From Gemmatimonadota bacterium (GTDB taxonomy: Bacteria > Gemmatimonadota > Gemmatimonadetes > Gemmatimonadales > Gemmatimonadaceae): 64,000 nucleotides of DNA. Both the position numbers and the translations under genes were made by a program. Location: assembly GCA_003134685.1 (NCBI GenBank), contig PLCA01000012.1, positions 1,211-65,210 on the forward strand, read 5' to 3'. Position 1 is the stretch's first letter; each line of letters starts with the position of its first letter. Positions 8,974-17,676 of this stretch are shown here, one piece after another. The notes under the pieces were generated by a model, which worked only from the letters and a program-made list of their open reading frames with translations, made no database searches and was not told the origin of the DNA.

Positions 8974-9669
8974 ATGAGGATGAGTGCCCCGCGATATCCA
9001 AACGAAAGCAAAGCGTACCGCGCTGCGCGTGATTCACTGCTCAAAGACGAGCGCGAGCTTGTCAAGAAAGTGAAGGCAGTGGCAGCAAAACGCCGCAAGC
9101 TTCCTCCCGGCGGCCAGTTGAAGGAGGACTACGTCTTCCAGTGGGCCAATGATGGGAAGCTCGGTAAGAGTGTGAAGTTCTCGGAGCTGTTCGGCGACAA
9201 AAACACGCTCCTGCTCTACTCATTCATGTTCGGTCCGAACTGGGACAATCCCTGCCTGTCCTGCACCTCACTGGTCGATGGGTTCGATCGCAGCTGGTAT
9301 CAGGTCAGCCGCGACGCCGCTTTTGTAGCGATCGCCAAAGCTCCGGCAGAGCGAATAAATGCGTGGGCAAAAAAACGTGAATGGTCACAGATTCCGCTGG
9401 TTTCTGGATTCAGCTCGCCTTTCCAGGCCGATTACAAATGTCAGGGAGACTCCGATGACATGCAGCTGCCGGTGATGCACGTATTCAGGAAACAGAAGGG
9501 AAAGATTTTCCATTTCTGGGCCACCGAGCTGTCGGGGAATCACGTCGACACGGTGTGGCCGTACTGGAATCTTATGGACTTTACTCCAGAGGGCCGGCCA
9601 GACATTCCGGTTCCACCGCAGAATTTCAGGTCCGAATTCCTTGAAAAACACTATTTGAATAAGAAGTAG
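8974..9669 (+). CDS. DUF899 thioredoxin-like protein
   Basis: A 231-aa DUF899 protein. An N-terminal helical segment with KRRKLPPGGQLKEDYVF is followed by a thioredoxin-fold core with PCLSCTSLVDGFDR near residue 90 (Cys pair in a CxxC-like position) and later HVFRKQKGKIFHFWATEL. Members are thought to be redox proteins, but no function is established. ATG 8980 is an equally possible start. The MATE remnant begins one base after its stop. Confidence 0.88.
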   Translation: MRMSAPRYPNESKAYRAARDSLLKDERELVKKVKAVAAKRRKLPPGGQLKEDYVFQWANDGKLGKSVKFSELFGDKNTLLLYSFMFGPNWDNPCLSCTSLVDGFDRSWYQVSRDAAFVAIAKAPAERINAWAKKREWSQIPLVSGFSSPFQADYKCQGDSDDMQLPVMHVFRKQKGKIFHFWATELSGNHVDTVWPYWNLMDFTPEGRPDIPVPPQNFRSEFLEKHYLNKK

Positions 9670-9670
9670 C

Positions 9671-10123
9671 ATGGAAGACCTCACCACCGGACCGCTCACC
9701 AGGCATCTGTTGAGGACCACGAGCTTCATGCCCGTGACGATGATCTTCCAGACGCTGTATTTCCTGATCGACCTCTACTGGGTCGGCAGGCTTGGCACGC
9801 ACGCGATCGCCGCCGTTGGAATATCCGGCAACTTCACCTTCATCGTGCTCGCCCTGACGCAGATGCTCGGCGTCGGTACGACGACCGTCGTATCGCACGC
9901 TGTCGGAAGAAAGAATCGCGACGAAGCGCAGCTGATGTTCAATCAGGCGCAGGTGCTGGCGGTCGTTACCGGAATTGCTTTTCTGATTGTGGGGATGCTG
10001 GTGCGGGTTCCGTACAGTCGCGCGTACATGCCGACCGTGTGCGCACCCATGAAGAAAACAAAGGCGCAATTCGGGGGTCTGTTTGGGGGTCTGTTTCTCC
10101 CGCCAAAGTACGATATCGTATAA
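9671..10123 (+). pseudogene. 5' part of a MATE efflux transporter, truncated
   Basis: About the first 120 residues match the N-terminus of a MATE multidrug/Na+ antiporter: TRHLLRTTSFMPVTMIF, LYFLIDLYWVGRLG and VGISGNFTFIVLALTQML, covering roughly three helices of the usual 12 (about 450 aa). Homology stops near 10030, where repeat family A begins, and the frame runs into it, ending in GGLFGGLFLPPKYDIV. This is a clear case of a gene cut by a module boundary. Confidence 0.85.
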
Positions 10124-10215
10124 GTGAGTGACCGGCTCCGACGCTCGGTTTCCCTCTAAAGTCCGGCAAATTGATGTGATTGGTTTGTGCTATGTTTTGA
10201 TTTGCAATCAGGAGA
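10067..10215 (+). repeat. Repeat family A, copy 1 (arm plus eroded tRNA-Ala core)
   Basis: It starts with the paired motif GGGGTCTGTTTGGGGGTCTG, continues with ACCGGCTCCGACGCTCGG and TCTAAAGTCCGGCAAATTG, and ends at ATTTGCAATCAGGAG, which is tRNA-Ala anticodon-arm sequence. It then diverges without a T-arm. It matches 25105-25250 over its whole length and 24925-25050 and 49128-49265 more loosely. It marks the right edge of the truncated MATE gene. Confidence 0.8.
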
Positions 10216-10257
10216 GTGATGCTCGGGAGGTGGCAGCGGTTACTCCGGTCACTCGCT

Positions 10258-10635
10258 CTAAGACCTTGAGCCTGCCGATGGCGCGTGCACAACGGTGAGA
10301 AGGAAGAGGCCGCCGGTCGCAGACCGTGCAGAATGCTCAACGCCAGGCGCGAGGACGAGCAAATCCCCTGCGCGCAATGGATACGCCCGGCCCAACGCCT
10401 GAAAGACAACCTCGCCCTCGAGCATGTGTACGGTGACCGGTCCCTCGGTGCTATGCGTGGGCAGATCTCCACCAGGCGCAATGCCAATCATGGTAAGCCG
10501 CAGCGGTCCTTCCTTGACGAGTGTGCGTGCGCTCCGTCCGTGCTCGGCGAGGAGTACGGGGTCAACCATTCGCTCGTCCTGGGTTAGATGCCGGACGAGG
10601 ACTTCGCCTTCAATGGTGCGGTGCATCGATGACAT
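10258..10635 (-). CDS. Small cupin-domain protein
   Basis: A 125-aa single cupin barrel. GGDLPTHSTEGPVTVHMLEGE (residues 55-75) is cupin motif 1 with a His and Glu, and LRAGDLLVLAPGVEHS (89-104) is motif 2 with its metal-binding His. The substrate is unknown. It is the last of three leftward genes after a Tudor-like protein and the cytochrome b-molybdopterin fusion, with a gap of 77 bp, so it may belong to the same redox unit. Confidence 0.8.
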   Translation of the reverse strand: MSSMHRTIEGEVLVRHLTQDERMVDPVLLAEHGRSARTLVKEGPLRLTMIGIAPGGDLPTHSTEGPVTVHMLEGEVVFQALGRAYPLRAGDLLVLAPGVEHSARSATGGLFLLTVVHAPSAGSRS

Positions 10636-10712
10636 GGTAGCGTCTCTCGTATTGTGTTGGTTAGGCCGTGTTTGATAACCGGAGCCCGGTAGTATACGCT
10701 GCCGTCCCAGCC

Positions 10713-12200
10713 TCAGATCCCAGCCTCCTGGCTGTAATACTGGTGATCCTCGCGCCAGCCACCCTGGCCCGCGCCGATATGCCCATAGTCGTGCACGAAT
10801 TCGATCCGGCGAACGTACTTGACCATCGTGAAGCCTAGTTGCGTTTCCACCCGGAGGCGAAGTGGCGCGCCGTGTGGCACGGGCAGCGGACTGTCGTTCA
10901 TTTCGTAGGCGAGGATCGTTTGCGGGTGCGACGCCAGGGCGATGTCGATCGTGCCGTAGAAGCCGCCCGGGCCGGCGGGATCGGGTTCAGATGTCGACTT
11001 GTCGTCGAGCGCGTAGAACACCACATAGCGCGCGGCCGCGAGCGGGCGACAGTGCCGCACGATTTCGCCGAGCGACACGCCGCTCCAGCTGGCGACGGCG
11101 GACCACCCCTGAATGCAACAGTGTTTGGTGATCTGCGTTTGCTTCGGCCAGCGTCGGAGTTCCGCGAGCGTTAGGTGTAACGGGTGTTCCACCAAGCCAT
11201 CCACGTCCAGCACGAAGCTCGCGAATCGCTCACGCGCCATCGCCGCATACTCGGCGCCCGCGGGCGGGCGTCCGTTCACGCGAAAGTACGGCGAGATCTC
11301 AGTGGGGGCGTACCGCTGCACCGAGCGACCGTACCCGAACAGCGCTCGGCGCAAGGGATCCGTTAGCGCCTGCGTGCGCCGCTGCACCAGTCGTGGATGG
11401 CTGAGCGAGTACCGTGTGGCCACGATGTGGATCACGATGATGCCGGCGAGGCCAGCGAGCCCCACGATGAGCCCGAGCGCGCCGTACGCGAGGCGGATGT
11501 CGCCGAGCACGATCAACCCCATCTCGCTAATCGCGCCGTGTGCGATCACCATCGAGAGGTGCACGACGAAGAACGCGAGGTACGCGCAGAGGCAGAGGAA
11601 GTGAATGCTGCGCGCGGCCTGACGACCCCGAAAGAGCCGGATGTACCACGGAAACCGTGCCGCGATCGAGGGTGACATGGCGAGCCCGGTCGCGATAGCG
11701 AGAGGTGACAGAAGAAAGACCACCGAGAAATACGCCAGCTGCTCAAGTGGGTTGTATTGTCCCGGGGTGACGACGAGATGGGACCCGAGGTAAGACCGCA
11801 AGACGTGCAGAGCGCCCGGGAGAATCGACCAGGAGATGGGGACGAGCCGGCGCCATTCGGGCGTGACGCAGAGCATCACGACATACAGTAGTCCGGTAAG
11901 CAGCCAGCCCGCATCGGCGAGAAAGTGCCAGTGCCGGCCCAGTCCCAGGTTCTTGCGTCCGGGGAGCGCGATCCATGACGAGAACGACTCCTCCTCGTCG
12001 CGCGACGTCCAGAGCTCGTGCGTGGGCAGCCGCTTGCGCGTGAATCGCAGCCATTCGCTACCCGGCGTGCAGTCCTCATTCCAGTAGAGCTTGGGATGCG
12101 CACTCAGGATTTCGAATCCGCTGCGCACGAGCAACGAGATGAAGAGTAGATTGAGAAAGTGCGTCGCGCGCAACCAGAGCGGGAAATCGAGAATCGTCAT
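10713..12200 (-). CDS. Fusion of a cytochrome b561-like membrane domain and a sulfite-oxidase-type molybdopterin domain
   Basis: A 495-aa fusion. Residues 1 to about 260 contain six or so hydrophobic helices with scattered His residues, as in thiosulfate reductase/YedZ-like cytochrome b (LRATHFLNLLF, RSIHFLCLCAYLAFF, HLSMVIAHG). Residues 300-495 resemble the oxidoreductase molybdopterin-binding domain: QITKHCCIQGWSAVASWSG carries the likely Mo-ligand Cys, and GFYGTIDI and EMNDSPLPVPHGAPLRL follow. The partners are usually separate subunits; here the haem membrane anchor and the Mo centre are one chain, which suggests a membrane reductase or dehydrogenase coupled to the quinone pool. Substrate unknown. 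Confidence 0.85.
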   Translation of the reverse strand: MTILDFPLWLRATHFLNLLFISLLVRSGFEILSAHPKLYWNEDCTPGSEWLRFTRKRLPTHELWTSRDEEESFSSWIALPGRKNLGLGRHWHFLADAGWLLTGLLYVVMLCVTPEWRRLVPISWSILPGALHVLRSYLGSHLVVTPGQYNPLEQLAYFSVVFLLSPLAIATGLAMSPSIAARFPWYIRLFRGRQAARSIHFLCLCAYLAFFVVHLSMVIAHGAISEMGLIVLGDIRLAYGALGLIVGLAGLAGIIVIHIVATRYSLSHPRLVQRRTQALTDPLRRALFGYGRSVQRYAPTEISPYFRVNGRPPAGAEYAAMARERFASFVLDVDGLVEHPLHLTLAELRRWPKQTQITKHCCIQGWSAVASWSGVSLGEIVRHCRPLAAARYVVFYALDDKSTSEPDPAGPGGFYGTIDIALASHPQTILAYEMNDSPLPVPHGAPLRLRVETQLGFTMVKYVRRIEFVHDYGHIGAGQGGWREDHQYYSQEAGI

Positions 12201-12266
12201 GGCTAGATGTGGTCGAGACGCAGATCGCTCCGGGGACGGGCTTCGCGCGGACGGTGAATCGAAGGA

Positions 12267-12485
12267 TCAACGCGAGAGCTTTGTCAGCGCGGAGCTCTTG
12301 TGCATCGCGATGTGTTCCGTCTGGTCGCTCTTGATTTCATACTGCGGTTCGTCCTTGCCGGCATGGACCGTGTACGCTTTGAACTGGATCTCCGACGTCA
12401 CGACCCGAGTGATCCGGCCGCTCACGCGGCCCGCTTCAGAGTTCCAGCTCACGTGGTCGCCGCGTTTGAATCGTCGCGTCGTCAT
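12267..12485 (-). CDS. HVA1/DUF2945 Tudor-like small protein
   Basis: A 72-aa basic protein of the hypervirulence-associated TUDOR family. FKRGDHVSWNSEAGRVSG, a central strand and DEPQYEIKSDQTEHIAMHKSSAL match the usual pattern and length (about 65-75 aa). GGAGG precedes the ATG. It is the first of three leftward genes and is divergent from the Rieske-FAD gene. Its function is not established in bacteria. Confidence 0.85.
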   Translation of the reverse strand: MTTRRFKRGDHVSWNSEAGRVSGRITRVVTSEIQFKAYTVHAGKDEPQYEIKSDQTEHIAMHKSSALTKLSR

Positions 12486-12621
12486 AGCAACTGCCTCCCT
12501 CAGGGATCGGTGATATCATGCCGCAATCGCGGGGCCAGCCCGCGTCGCCCACAGACTCGCGGTCGGGTGCCGCTCATCCGGCTCATTCGCATCGCTGTCA
12601 TCGGTGTGGGGTGAGGCGGGA

Positions 12622-12645
12622 CAGGCCGAGCTTGTTGCTCGGCCT
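12622..12645 (+). promoter_or_regulatory. Hairpin in the leader of the Rieske-FAD gene
   Basis: CAGGCCGAGC and GCTCGGCCTG form a perfect 10-bp stem around a four-base loop, ending about 11 bases before the AAAGGAG ribosome-binding site. It has no T-run, so it is not a terminator. It may stabilise the leader or affect translation; this is a guess from position. Confidence 0.4.
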
Positions 12646-12666
12646 GATCATCCCAAAGGAGATCCA

Positions 12667-14190
12667 ATGAACAACACACTCAGCGGGCCTGATCTGACCA
12701 GGGGAATCACTCTCTCGACAATCGCCGACGGCGCTATGCTTCTCGGGCATGCACACGGCGAACCGGCGCTGCTCGTGCGACGCGGAGACAAACTGTTCGC
12801 GATCGGTGCTGTCTGCACGCACTATGGTGCCCCGCTTGCCGACGGATTACTGGTCGATGATACGGTGCGCTGTCCCTGGCATCACGCCTGTTTCAGCGTG
12901 CGCACTGGCGAGGCGCTCCGCCCGCCGGCGCTGGACCCCGTGTCTTGCTGGCACGTCGAGCAGCGGGACGGCACTGCCTATGTTGGAGCAAAGCTTGAGA
13001 GCGTTGGGCCGCCATCGCTCCCGGCGCAAGCCGGCATACCGGAGTCCGTCGTGATCGTTGGCGGTGGCGCAGCGGGCAATGCCGCAGCAGAAATGCTCCG
13101 GCGTCTGGGCTATTCCGGCCGCATCACGATGTTGAGCTCCGATTCGTCTCTTCCCTGTGATCGCCCCAATCTTTCCAAGGGCTATCTGTCGGGCGCTGCG
13201 TCCGCGCAGTCCAACCCTCTCCGATCGGCGGATTTCTACAGAGAACACCGCATCGAGGTGAGATTGGATGCTCGAGTCGCCACGATCGACACAGCGAGTC
13301 GGCGCGTGCAGCTTGTTGACGGCACACGCCATCCCTACGATGCGCTGCTACTCGCCACCGGCGCTGAGCCGGTGCAGCTCAAGGTGCCTGGCGCGAATCT
13401 TCCGCACGTCCATTATCTGCGCACCCTCGCCGACAGCCGCGCGCTTGTAGCCAAAGCGCAGGTGTCGAAGCGGGCCGTGGTGATTGGCGCCAGCTTCATC
13501 GGACTCGAGGTGGCAGCGTCGCTTCGCGCACGGAAGATTGCCGTGGATGTGGTTGCACCGGACACCGTCCCGATGCTGAAAATCCTCGGAGCGGAGGTCG
13601 GAACCTTCATCCGCGCGCTCCATGAGCGACACGGGGTGATGTTCCATCTCGGCACCGCCGCGGCGTCTATAGACGAGCGGAGTGTCACGTTGCAGAACGG
13701 CGAACACCTGCCGGCAGACCTTGTCGTCGTCGGCATCGGCGTCCGCCCGGCGATCGCGCTGGCGGAACAGGCTGGCTTCGCCATCGATCGCGGTGTCGCG
13801 GTGGACGAGCACCTCGAGACGAGCATTCCGGGTATCTTCGCGGCGGGCGACATTGCGCGCTGGCCCGACCGGCTCACTGGCGAGCGCATCCGCGTCGAGC
13901 ACTGGGTAGTGGCCGAGCGTCAGGGGCAGACCGCGGCGCGCAATATCCTTGGAAGACAAGAGCGGTTTGACGCCGTGCCGTTCTTCTGGACCGAGCAGTA
14001 CGATTTCGGCCTCGCGTATGTCGGTCACGCCGAGCGCTGGGACAACGCCGAGATCGACGGGCAGCTTGACGCTGCTAAGCAAGACTGCACGATCACCTAT
14101 CGCCGCAGCGGCAAGAAGTTGGCGGTTGCGGTCGTTCACCGGGATTTGAAGGGCCTCCACGCGGAAGTTGAGTTCGAGAGAGCAACCTGA
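12667..14190 (+). CDS. Rieske [2Fe-2S]-FAD/NAD(P)H oxidoreductase (ferredoxin-reductase/AIFM3 type)
   Basis: A 507-aa protein. The N-terminal Rieske domain has CTHYGAPL and CPWHHACF (CxH and CxxH cluster ligands, residues 43-79). It is followed by a two-nucleotide-binding flavoprotein: VIVGGGAAGNAAAEMLRR (FAD, near 130), PCDRPNLSKGYL, AVVIGASFIGLEVAASL (NAD(P)H, near 275) and the C-terminal GIFAAGDIARW. AAAGGAG lies seven bases before the ATG. It probably passes electrons from NAD(P)H to an unknown acceptor. It is divergent from the cytochrome b-molybdopterin operon, which suggests a shared redox task. Confidence 0.93.
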   Translation: MNNTLSGPDLTRGITLSTIADGAMLLGHAHGEPALLVRRGDKLFAIGAVCTHYGAPLADGLLVDDTVRCPWHHACFSVRTGEALRPPALDPVSCWHVEQRDGTAYVGAKLESVGPPSLPAQAGIPESVVIVGGGAAGNAAAEMLRRLGYSGRITMLSSDSSLPCDRPNLSKGYLSGAASAQSNPLRSADFYREHRIEVRLDARVATIDTASRRVQLVDGTRHPYDALLLATGAEPVQLKVPGANLPHVHYLRTLADSRALVAKAQVSKRAVVIGASFIGLEVAASLRARKIAVDVVAPDTVPMLKILGAEVGTFIRALHERHGVMFHLGTAAASIDERSVTLQNGEHLPADLVVVGIGVRPAIALAEQAGFAIDRGVAVDEHLETSIPGIFAAGDIARWPDRLTGERIRVEHWVVAERQGQTAARNILGRQERFDAVPFFWTEQYDFGLAYVGHAERWDNAEIDGQLDAAKQDCTITYRRSGKKLAVAVVHRDLKGLHAEVEFERAT

Positions 14191-14253
14191 GACGAGCCAT
14201 CGTGAACGAACATTCTTAGTCGGCGATCATGTGATATCGAATTACAAAGAGAG

Positions 14254-14769
14254 CTAATTTAACCCTGAGCAGCTCGTTACAATCTCTCTTAGCTCACGGA
14301 CTCTGATAATTGCTTTCCCGCGCAAAGGGAAATGCATGACGAATACCCTTGATTTACCCATAGTGTCTTGCCAGCCAAAAGAGAAATCCTTTAATCCGGT
14401 ATACTTTTCATAAGCGACTTTGCCAATGAAGCACACCACTTTCGGCATCTCAGCTTCTATAATACGGGAAATCCTTTTCCGGCCGGGCAACTCCTCGCCC
14501 TTGTTAAGCTTGGTGATATCTTGCGTTGGTCTATGGATTACATTCACGAGCCCTAATCCATACACTGCATTGAATTTCTCTTTATAGACCTGCTTTAGTG
14601 CTTCGTCATTTCGAAGTTCTTCTCTTTTTTCCTCGATAACTCCCGCCTCGGAAAGAAGATACCAAAACAGCTTGTTATTGGAAAACGGCACACCTCGGTT
14701 GAATGATCCAAAATGAGGATTGATGCCCACGAAAAGTATTTTTGGCTTCTTGTATTGATAGCGAATCAC
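14254..14769 (-). CDS. Mug/TDG-like uracil-DNA glycosylase superfamily protein
   Basis: A 171-aa protein of the uracil-DNA glycosylase superfamily, closest to mismatch-specific (Mug) enzymes. KILFVGINPHFGSF near residue 10 corresponds to the GINPG active-site motif, FSNNKLFWYLL follows, and MPKVVCFIGKVAYEKYTG and VMHFPLRGKA correspond to the later strands. I chose GTG 14769 because it overlaps the DUF488 stop as GTGA; an upstream ATG (14874) would overlap by 109 bp. The pair is visibly AT-richer than its neighbours, so it looks recently acquired. Confidence 0.8.
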   Translation of the reverse strand: MIRYQYKKPKILFVGINPHFGSFNRGVPFSNNKLFWYLLSEAGVIEEKREELRNDEALKQVYKEKFNAVYGLGLVNVIHRPTQDITKLNKGEELPGRKRISRIIEAEMPKVVCFIGKVAYEKYTGLKDFSFGWQDTMGKSRVFVMHFPLRGKAIIRVRELREIVTSCSGLN

Positions 14770-15296
14770 GTTTTGGGTACGGGGTATATCAGCTGGCCTT
14801 TCCTGACTTTCAAGAATGGCGTTAACCGATGTTTTGCGGCAGACGTGCGGCCAATAATATCCCGTACCAGCCATCCTTTCTTAACAAGCGCATCAGCGAT
14901 GAGTGAACGATGGCAGCGCCATGGTACAGCCTCAGCGCACATGATAGCAGTCTCTCTCAAGCTTGAGATTTTTGTAAGCGCTTCCAAACCTTCCGAGAAT
15001 TCCGGGGTTGCCATATAATCCGCGAATCCCCGGAATGAGACATTGCGCCAACCAAGGTTGATTGAATCTTTTTTTGAATGACGCAGACCGCCAAGCTTTT
15101 TCAAATGCTTGTACCGAATACCGTTTTGTTTTAAGGATTGTTTTAGGGCATCGCCGTTAAATTGTGGATTGTGGCGGGACATGGGTATGGATCTAACATC
15201 AACCACTTCCTTGACACCATGCATTTGTAGCAACTCGACAAATTCGTCAATTTGTCTCGTAGAATGACCGATAGTAAAAATAGACGGTTTTTTCAT
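14766..15296 (-). CDS. DUF488 family protein
   Basis: A 176-aa DUF488 protein: IFTIGHSTRQIDEFVELL at the N-terminus, VVDVRSIPMSRHNPQFN, YKHLKKLGGLR, and IMCAEAVPWRCHRSLIAD near residue 125 (the conserved CAE...CHR motif). The start is ATG 15296; a TTG at 15314 is possible. It overlaps the downstream Mug-like gene by four bases. DUF488 and Mug domains often occur together, and a nucleic-acid repair or defence role has been suggested but not shown. It ends the cargo block before a family-B/tRNA-Ile module. Confidence 0.88.
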   Translation of the reverse strand: MKKPSIFTIGHSTRQIDEFVELLQMHGVKEVVDVRSIPMSRHNPQFNGDALKQSLKQNGIRYKHLKKLGGLRHSKKDSINLGWRNVSFRGFADYMATPEFSEGLEALTKISSLRETAIMCAEAVPWRCHRSLIADALVKKGWLVRDIIGRTSAAKHRLTPFLKVRKGQLIYPVPKT

Positions 15297-15539
15297 ACTG
15301 TTTATGGTTTTCAAGGATACCTTTCACGACTTTGATTATAGCCTGCAGGTGCAGCAACGTATCAAATAGCCGTGGGTCAGGTTGGGATGGCAGGTTGGGT
15401 GCTCGTGATCCTGATGCTCACGGTTTTCTTTTACTGCCGGGTGCATAACCTTCACGCTTAGGTGCGATCCCCCGATGCGCGCTCCTCAGTCCACTGAGCA
15501 GTCCTGGATTCGAAAGCGCCGCATGTGAACAACATTCTT

Positions 15540-15672
15540 GCTGTCGATTCAGCTGTCGATTGACACCGACATTATCCGGCATCCCGAAGGTCCAACTACG
15601 GCAGATCACGCTGTCCGTCAACGATTTACAGATTTCTTGCCGGACTTCTTACTCCCCTGCGGTCGCCTGATA
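15540..15672 (+). repeat. Repeat family B, copy 1
   Basis: Paired direct repeats CTGTCGATTCAGCTGTCGAT, then ATTATCCGGCAT, GCAGATCACGCTGTCC and TTGCCGGACTTCTTACTCCC lead directly into the tRNA-Ile tail. The same block, inverted, occurs at 25659-25800, 27287-27432 and 32674-32815. It looks like the element-side arm that abuts a duplicated tRNA 3' end (attR type). The 240 bp upstream, after the DUF488 start, hold nothing else I recognise. Confidence 0.8.
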
Positions 15673-15708
15673 AGCGTGAGGTCGGTAGTTCAACTCCACC
15701 CAGGCCCA
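15662..15708 (+). other. tRNA-Ile(GAT) 3' fragment (attachment-site relic)
   Basis: CGCCTGATAAGCGTGAGG is the anticodon loop (CTGATAA) and 3' stem of tRNA-Ile(GAT). It is followed by GGTAGTTCAACTCCACC (T-arm, one mismatch) and CAGGCCCA (acceptor plus discriminator). The 5' half is missing: pairing in the anticodon stem fails where family-B sequence begins. This is what integration at the anticodon loop leaves behind. Confidence 0.85.
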
Positions 15709-15804
15709 TGGAATTCCGAGGCCTTGAAATTCTCGCGCGAATCCAAAACTTGATCCTTCGGCTGCGGTGCGGGCTGCGCAGCAGGTTATGAGCCGGTGTC
15801 GGGT

Positions 15805-16956
15805 TTATCGGGAGCCCGTGTCGGGCTCTCCCCGGCGCGGCAAATGAACCGTGAAGGTGGTGCCGCGCTCTTCTGCAGACTCCACTTCGATTCTCCCTTT
15901 GTGCGCGTGCACGATTCGCTCGGCGATGTAGAGCCCTAGACCAAGGTTCCCGGACGATCCGTCGAATCCTGTGTTCCCAGTTGTCGCCGTGCGTTTCATC
16001 GGGTTAAAGATCCCCTTCAACTGGTCGGTCGGTATCGCTGCGCCTTGGTTGTGTATCGCGATCGTGACTTCCTTGTCATCGCCATGGACGTCGACTGTGA
16101 CGTGTGCCCCACTGGAGCCGTGCTCCAGCGCATTGCCGATCAAATTGGTCAAAACCTGGCTTACTCGCGGGCAGTCCCATTCACCCTTGAGTTCGCCACG
16201 CGCGTCGACCTTGATCGCTCGATCCGGATGCGCCGCCGCGATCTCGTCGACGACATCATGCGCAACCTTCCCCATGTTCATCTCGGCACGAACGATCGGG
16301 ATGCCTCCGCCGAGACGGCTTCGCGTGAAATCCAGGAGAGCGCCGATCATCTGGTTCATGCGCTTGGAACTTCTGGAGATCCGCTGTGTGAGCGTTAAGT
16401 GCGGCTCTCTGAGCTCTTGCGTTTCGAGCATGAACTCAGCCGACATCATGACCGCCGCGAGCGGAGTCCTAAGATCATGACCTAGGATCGCGAGGAACAT
16501 TTCCTTCGATTGATCCAAGTCCTGTGTGAACCTCGCAATTCCTTCGGCTAACGCTTGGTCGATCGCTTCGTTGAATCGCGTCAGATCCTCGAGGTCGGTG
16601 GGTGCGATCTCTCCGCGCGCCTTCCTCCAGAGTCGGATCACGCTGGCACGAAGGGCGCGGTACTCCGACACCATCTGATCCGTGGTAAAGCCGCTTTCGG
16701 CCCGATCCGCCCCGTGTTTTTCGGCCGCCGTCTTCTCATCGACGGCTGGTGCGTTCCCCTTTGATTTTTCAGCCTGCTCATGTTTGTCCTGCGGGGTTGT
16801 GAGATCTGCGGCGATCACGGTTAGCATCTCGTTGGCATGGTCGCGGAGCGCCGTGATGTCCATCGAGCTGCTAGGTGGCGCGAGTGTACGTGCGAACGCC
16901 TCCCACTCTGCGAGGATCGGCTCACGGCTCGCCACGATGAAATCTGATAGTCGCAT
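15805..16956 (-). CDS. Cytoplasmic sensor histidine kinase (RsbRD-like N-terminus)
   Basis: A 383-aa soluble kinase. The N-terminal 150 residues (FIVASREPILAEWEAFAR and DQMVSEYRALRASVIRLW) resemble the RsbRD_N/globin-like sensor segment. HisKA has ILGHDLRTPLAAVMMSAEF (His near residue 160), and the ATPase domain has NLIGNALEHG and GNLGLGLYIAERIV. The last two are the N and G2 boxes; the usual DxGxG is replaced by a degenerate HNQGAAI. GGAGG precedes the ATG. No response regulator is adjacent, so it is an orphan. Confidence 0.92.
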   Translation of the reverse strand: MRLSDFIVASREPILAEWEAFARTLAPPSSSMDITALRDHANEMLTVIAADLTTPQDKHEQAEKSKGNAPAVDEKTAAEKHGADRAESGFTTDQMVSEYRALRASVIRLWRKARGEIAPTDLEDLTRFNEAIDQALAEGIARFTQDLDQSKEMFLAILGHDLRTPLAAVMMSAEFMLETQELREPHLTLTQRISRSSKRMNQMIGALLDFTRSRLGGGIPIVRAEMNMGKVAHDVVDEIAAAHPDRAIKVDARGELKGEWDCPRVSQVLTNLIGNALEHGSSGAHVTVDVHGDDKEVTIAIHNQGAAIPTDQLKGIFNPMKRTATTGNTGFDGSSGNLGLGLYIAERIVHAHKGRIEVESAEERGTTFTVHLPRRGEPDTGSR

Positions 16957-17286
16957 CGTCGTCCTCCAGTTCGACGGAACCTCCCAACGGCTGGTTAACA
17001 GGCGATCTCCGCAGTCACAGCTCCGGAGATCCCCGAAAAAAAAAAGACGTGGTGCGCTACGTCAAGAGCTAGGATCTAACGAGGGAAATACCACGAGTTC
17101 ACCTCAATGCCCTCTGGTGCTCCGCCAGCCGTGCTCGACTAAGCCGCCCGTGCGCTCGTCTGAGCTTTGGTCGAGTTTCGGTCGAGTTTCTCAGTACAAA
17201 GTGCTACCTAGTTCTGCGGAAATCGGACGCCGACGCCCGTGCCCCCTATGAGAACGCGACTTTTAGTATTAGAGTGGTCCCCTCTG

Positions 17287-17319
17287 AACTCGAATGGGGT
17301 TCAGGGGGTCGCGGGTTCC
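17287..17319 (+). other. tRNA-Pro(GGG) internal/3' fragment
   Basis: TGAACTCGAATGGGGTTCAG then GGGGTCGCGGGTTC is the anticodon arm (loop with GGG), variable loop and T-arm start of a Pro tRNA. It breaks inside the T-loop and is followed by tandem CTGTCCGTT repeats. The same tRNA tail occurs at 38036-38083 (minus) and 43409-43439. Confidence 0.65.
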
Positions 17320-17452
17320 GATTTACCTACTGTCCGTTACTGTCCGTTGGGTACGCAAAAGTCCGGCAATGGGGACCGGCAGGATGCCGGCGATAGTGGC
17401 TCCTGCCCTATGAAAACCGGCCCCGCGCCGGACTTTGTGTGTTGGCTAACTG

Positions 17453-17497
17453 CGCCTCATAAGCGTGAGGCTAGTAGTTCAACTCTTCCCAGGCCCA
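17453..17497 (+). other. tRNA-Ile-like 3' fragment, anticodon loop CTCATAA
   Basis: It is identical in layout to the tRNA-Ile tails: GCGCCTCATAAGCGTGAGG, a degenerate T-arm and CAGGCCCA at the end. The anticodon would read CAT instead of GAT. Only the 3' part is present. A strong terminator follows at 17514, which supports descent from a real transcribed tRNA locus. Confidence 0.7.
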
Positions 17498-17513
17498 TAA
17501 ACTTTAACTAATT

Positions 17514-17546
17514 GTCCCGCATTGGCTTACGCGGTTGCGGGATTTT
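17514..17546 (+). terminator. Rho-independent terminator of the tRNA-Ile-like fragment
   Basis: TCCCGCA and TGCGGGA pair around a 14-base loop, followed by TTTTTC. It lies 17 bases after the tRNA tail, the same spacing type as the terminators at 27203 and 32590 on the opposite strand. Confidence 0.75.
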
Positions 17547-17676
17547 TCTTATATGGGGAAAGTGTTGGTTAGCAGTGTCGGTTGGCTCTGCACTTCCGCC
17601 ATGCTGGTACGCCGCCAGCACCCGCGTGAGGATTGGACCTTTGATGTAGGATTTCCGGCACCTTCGGGACATGAGC

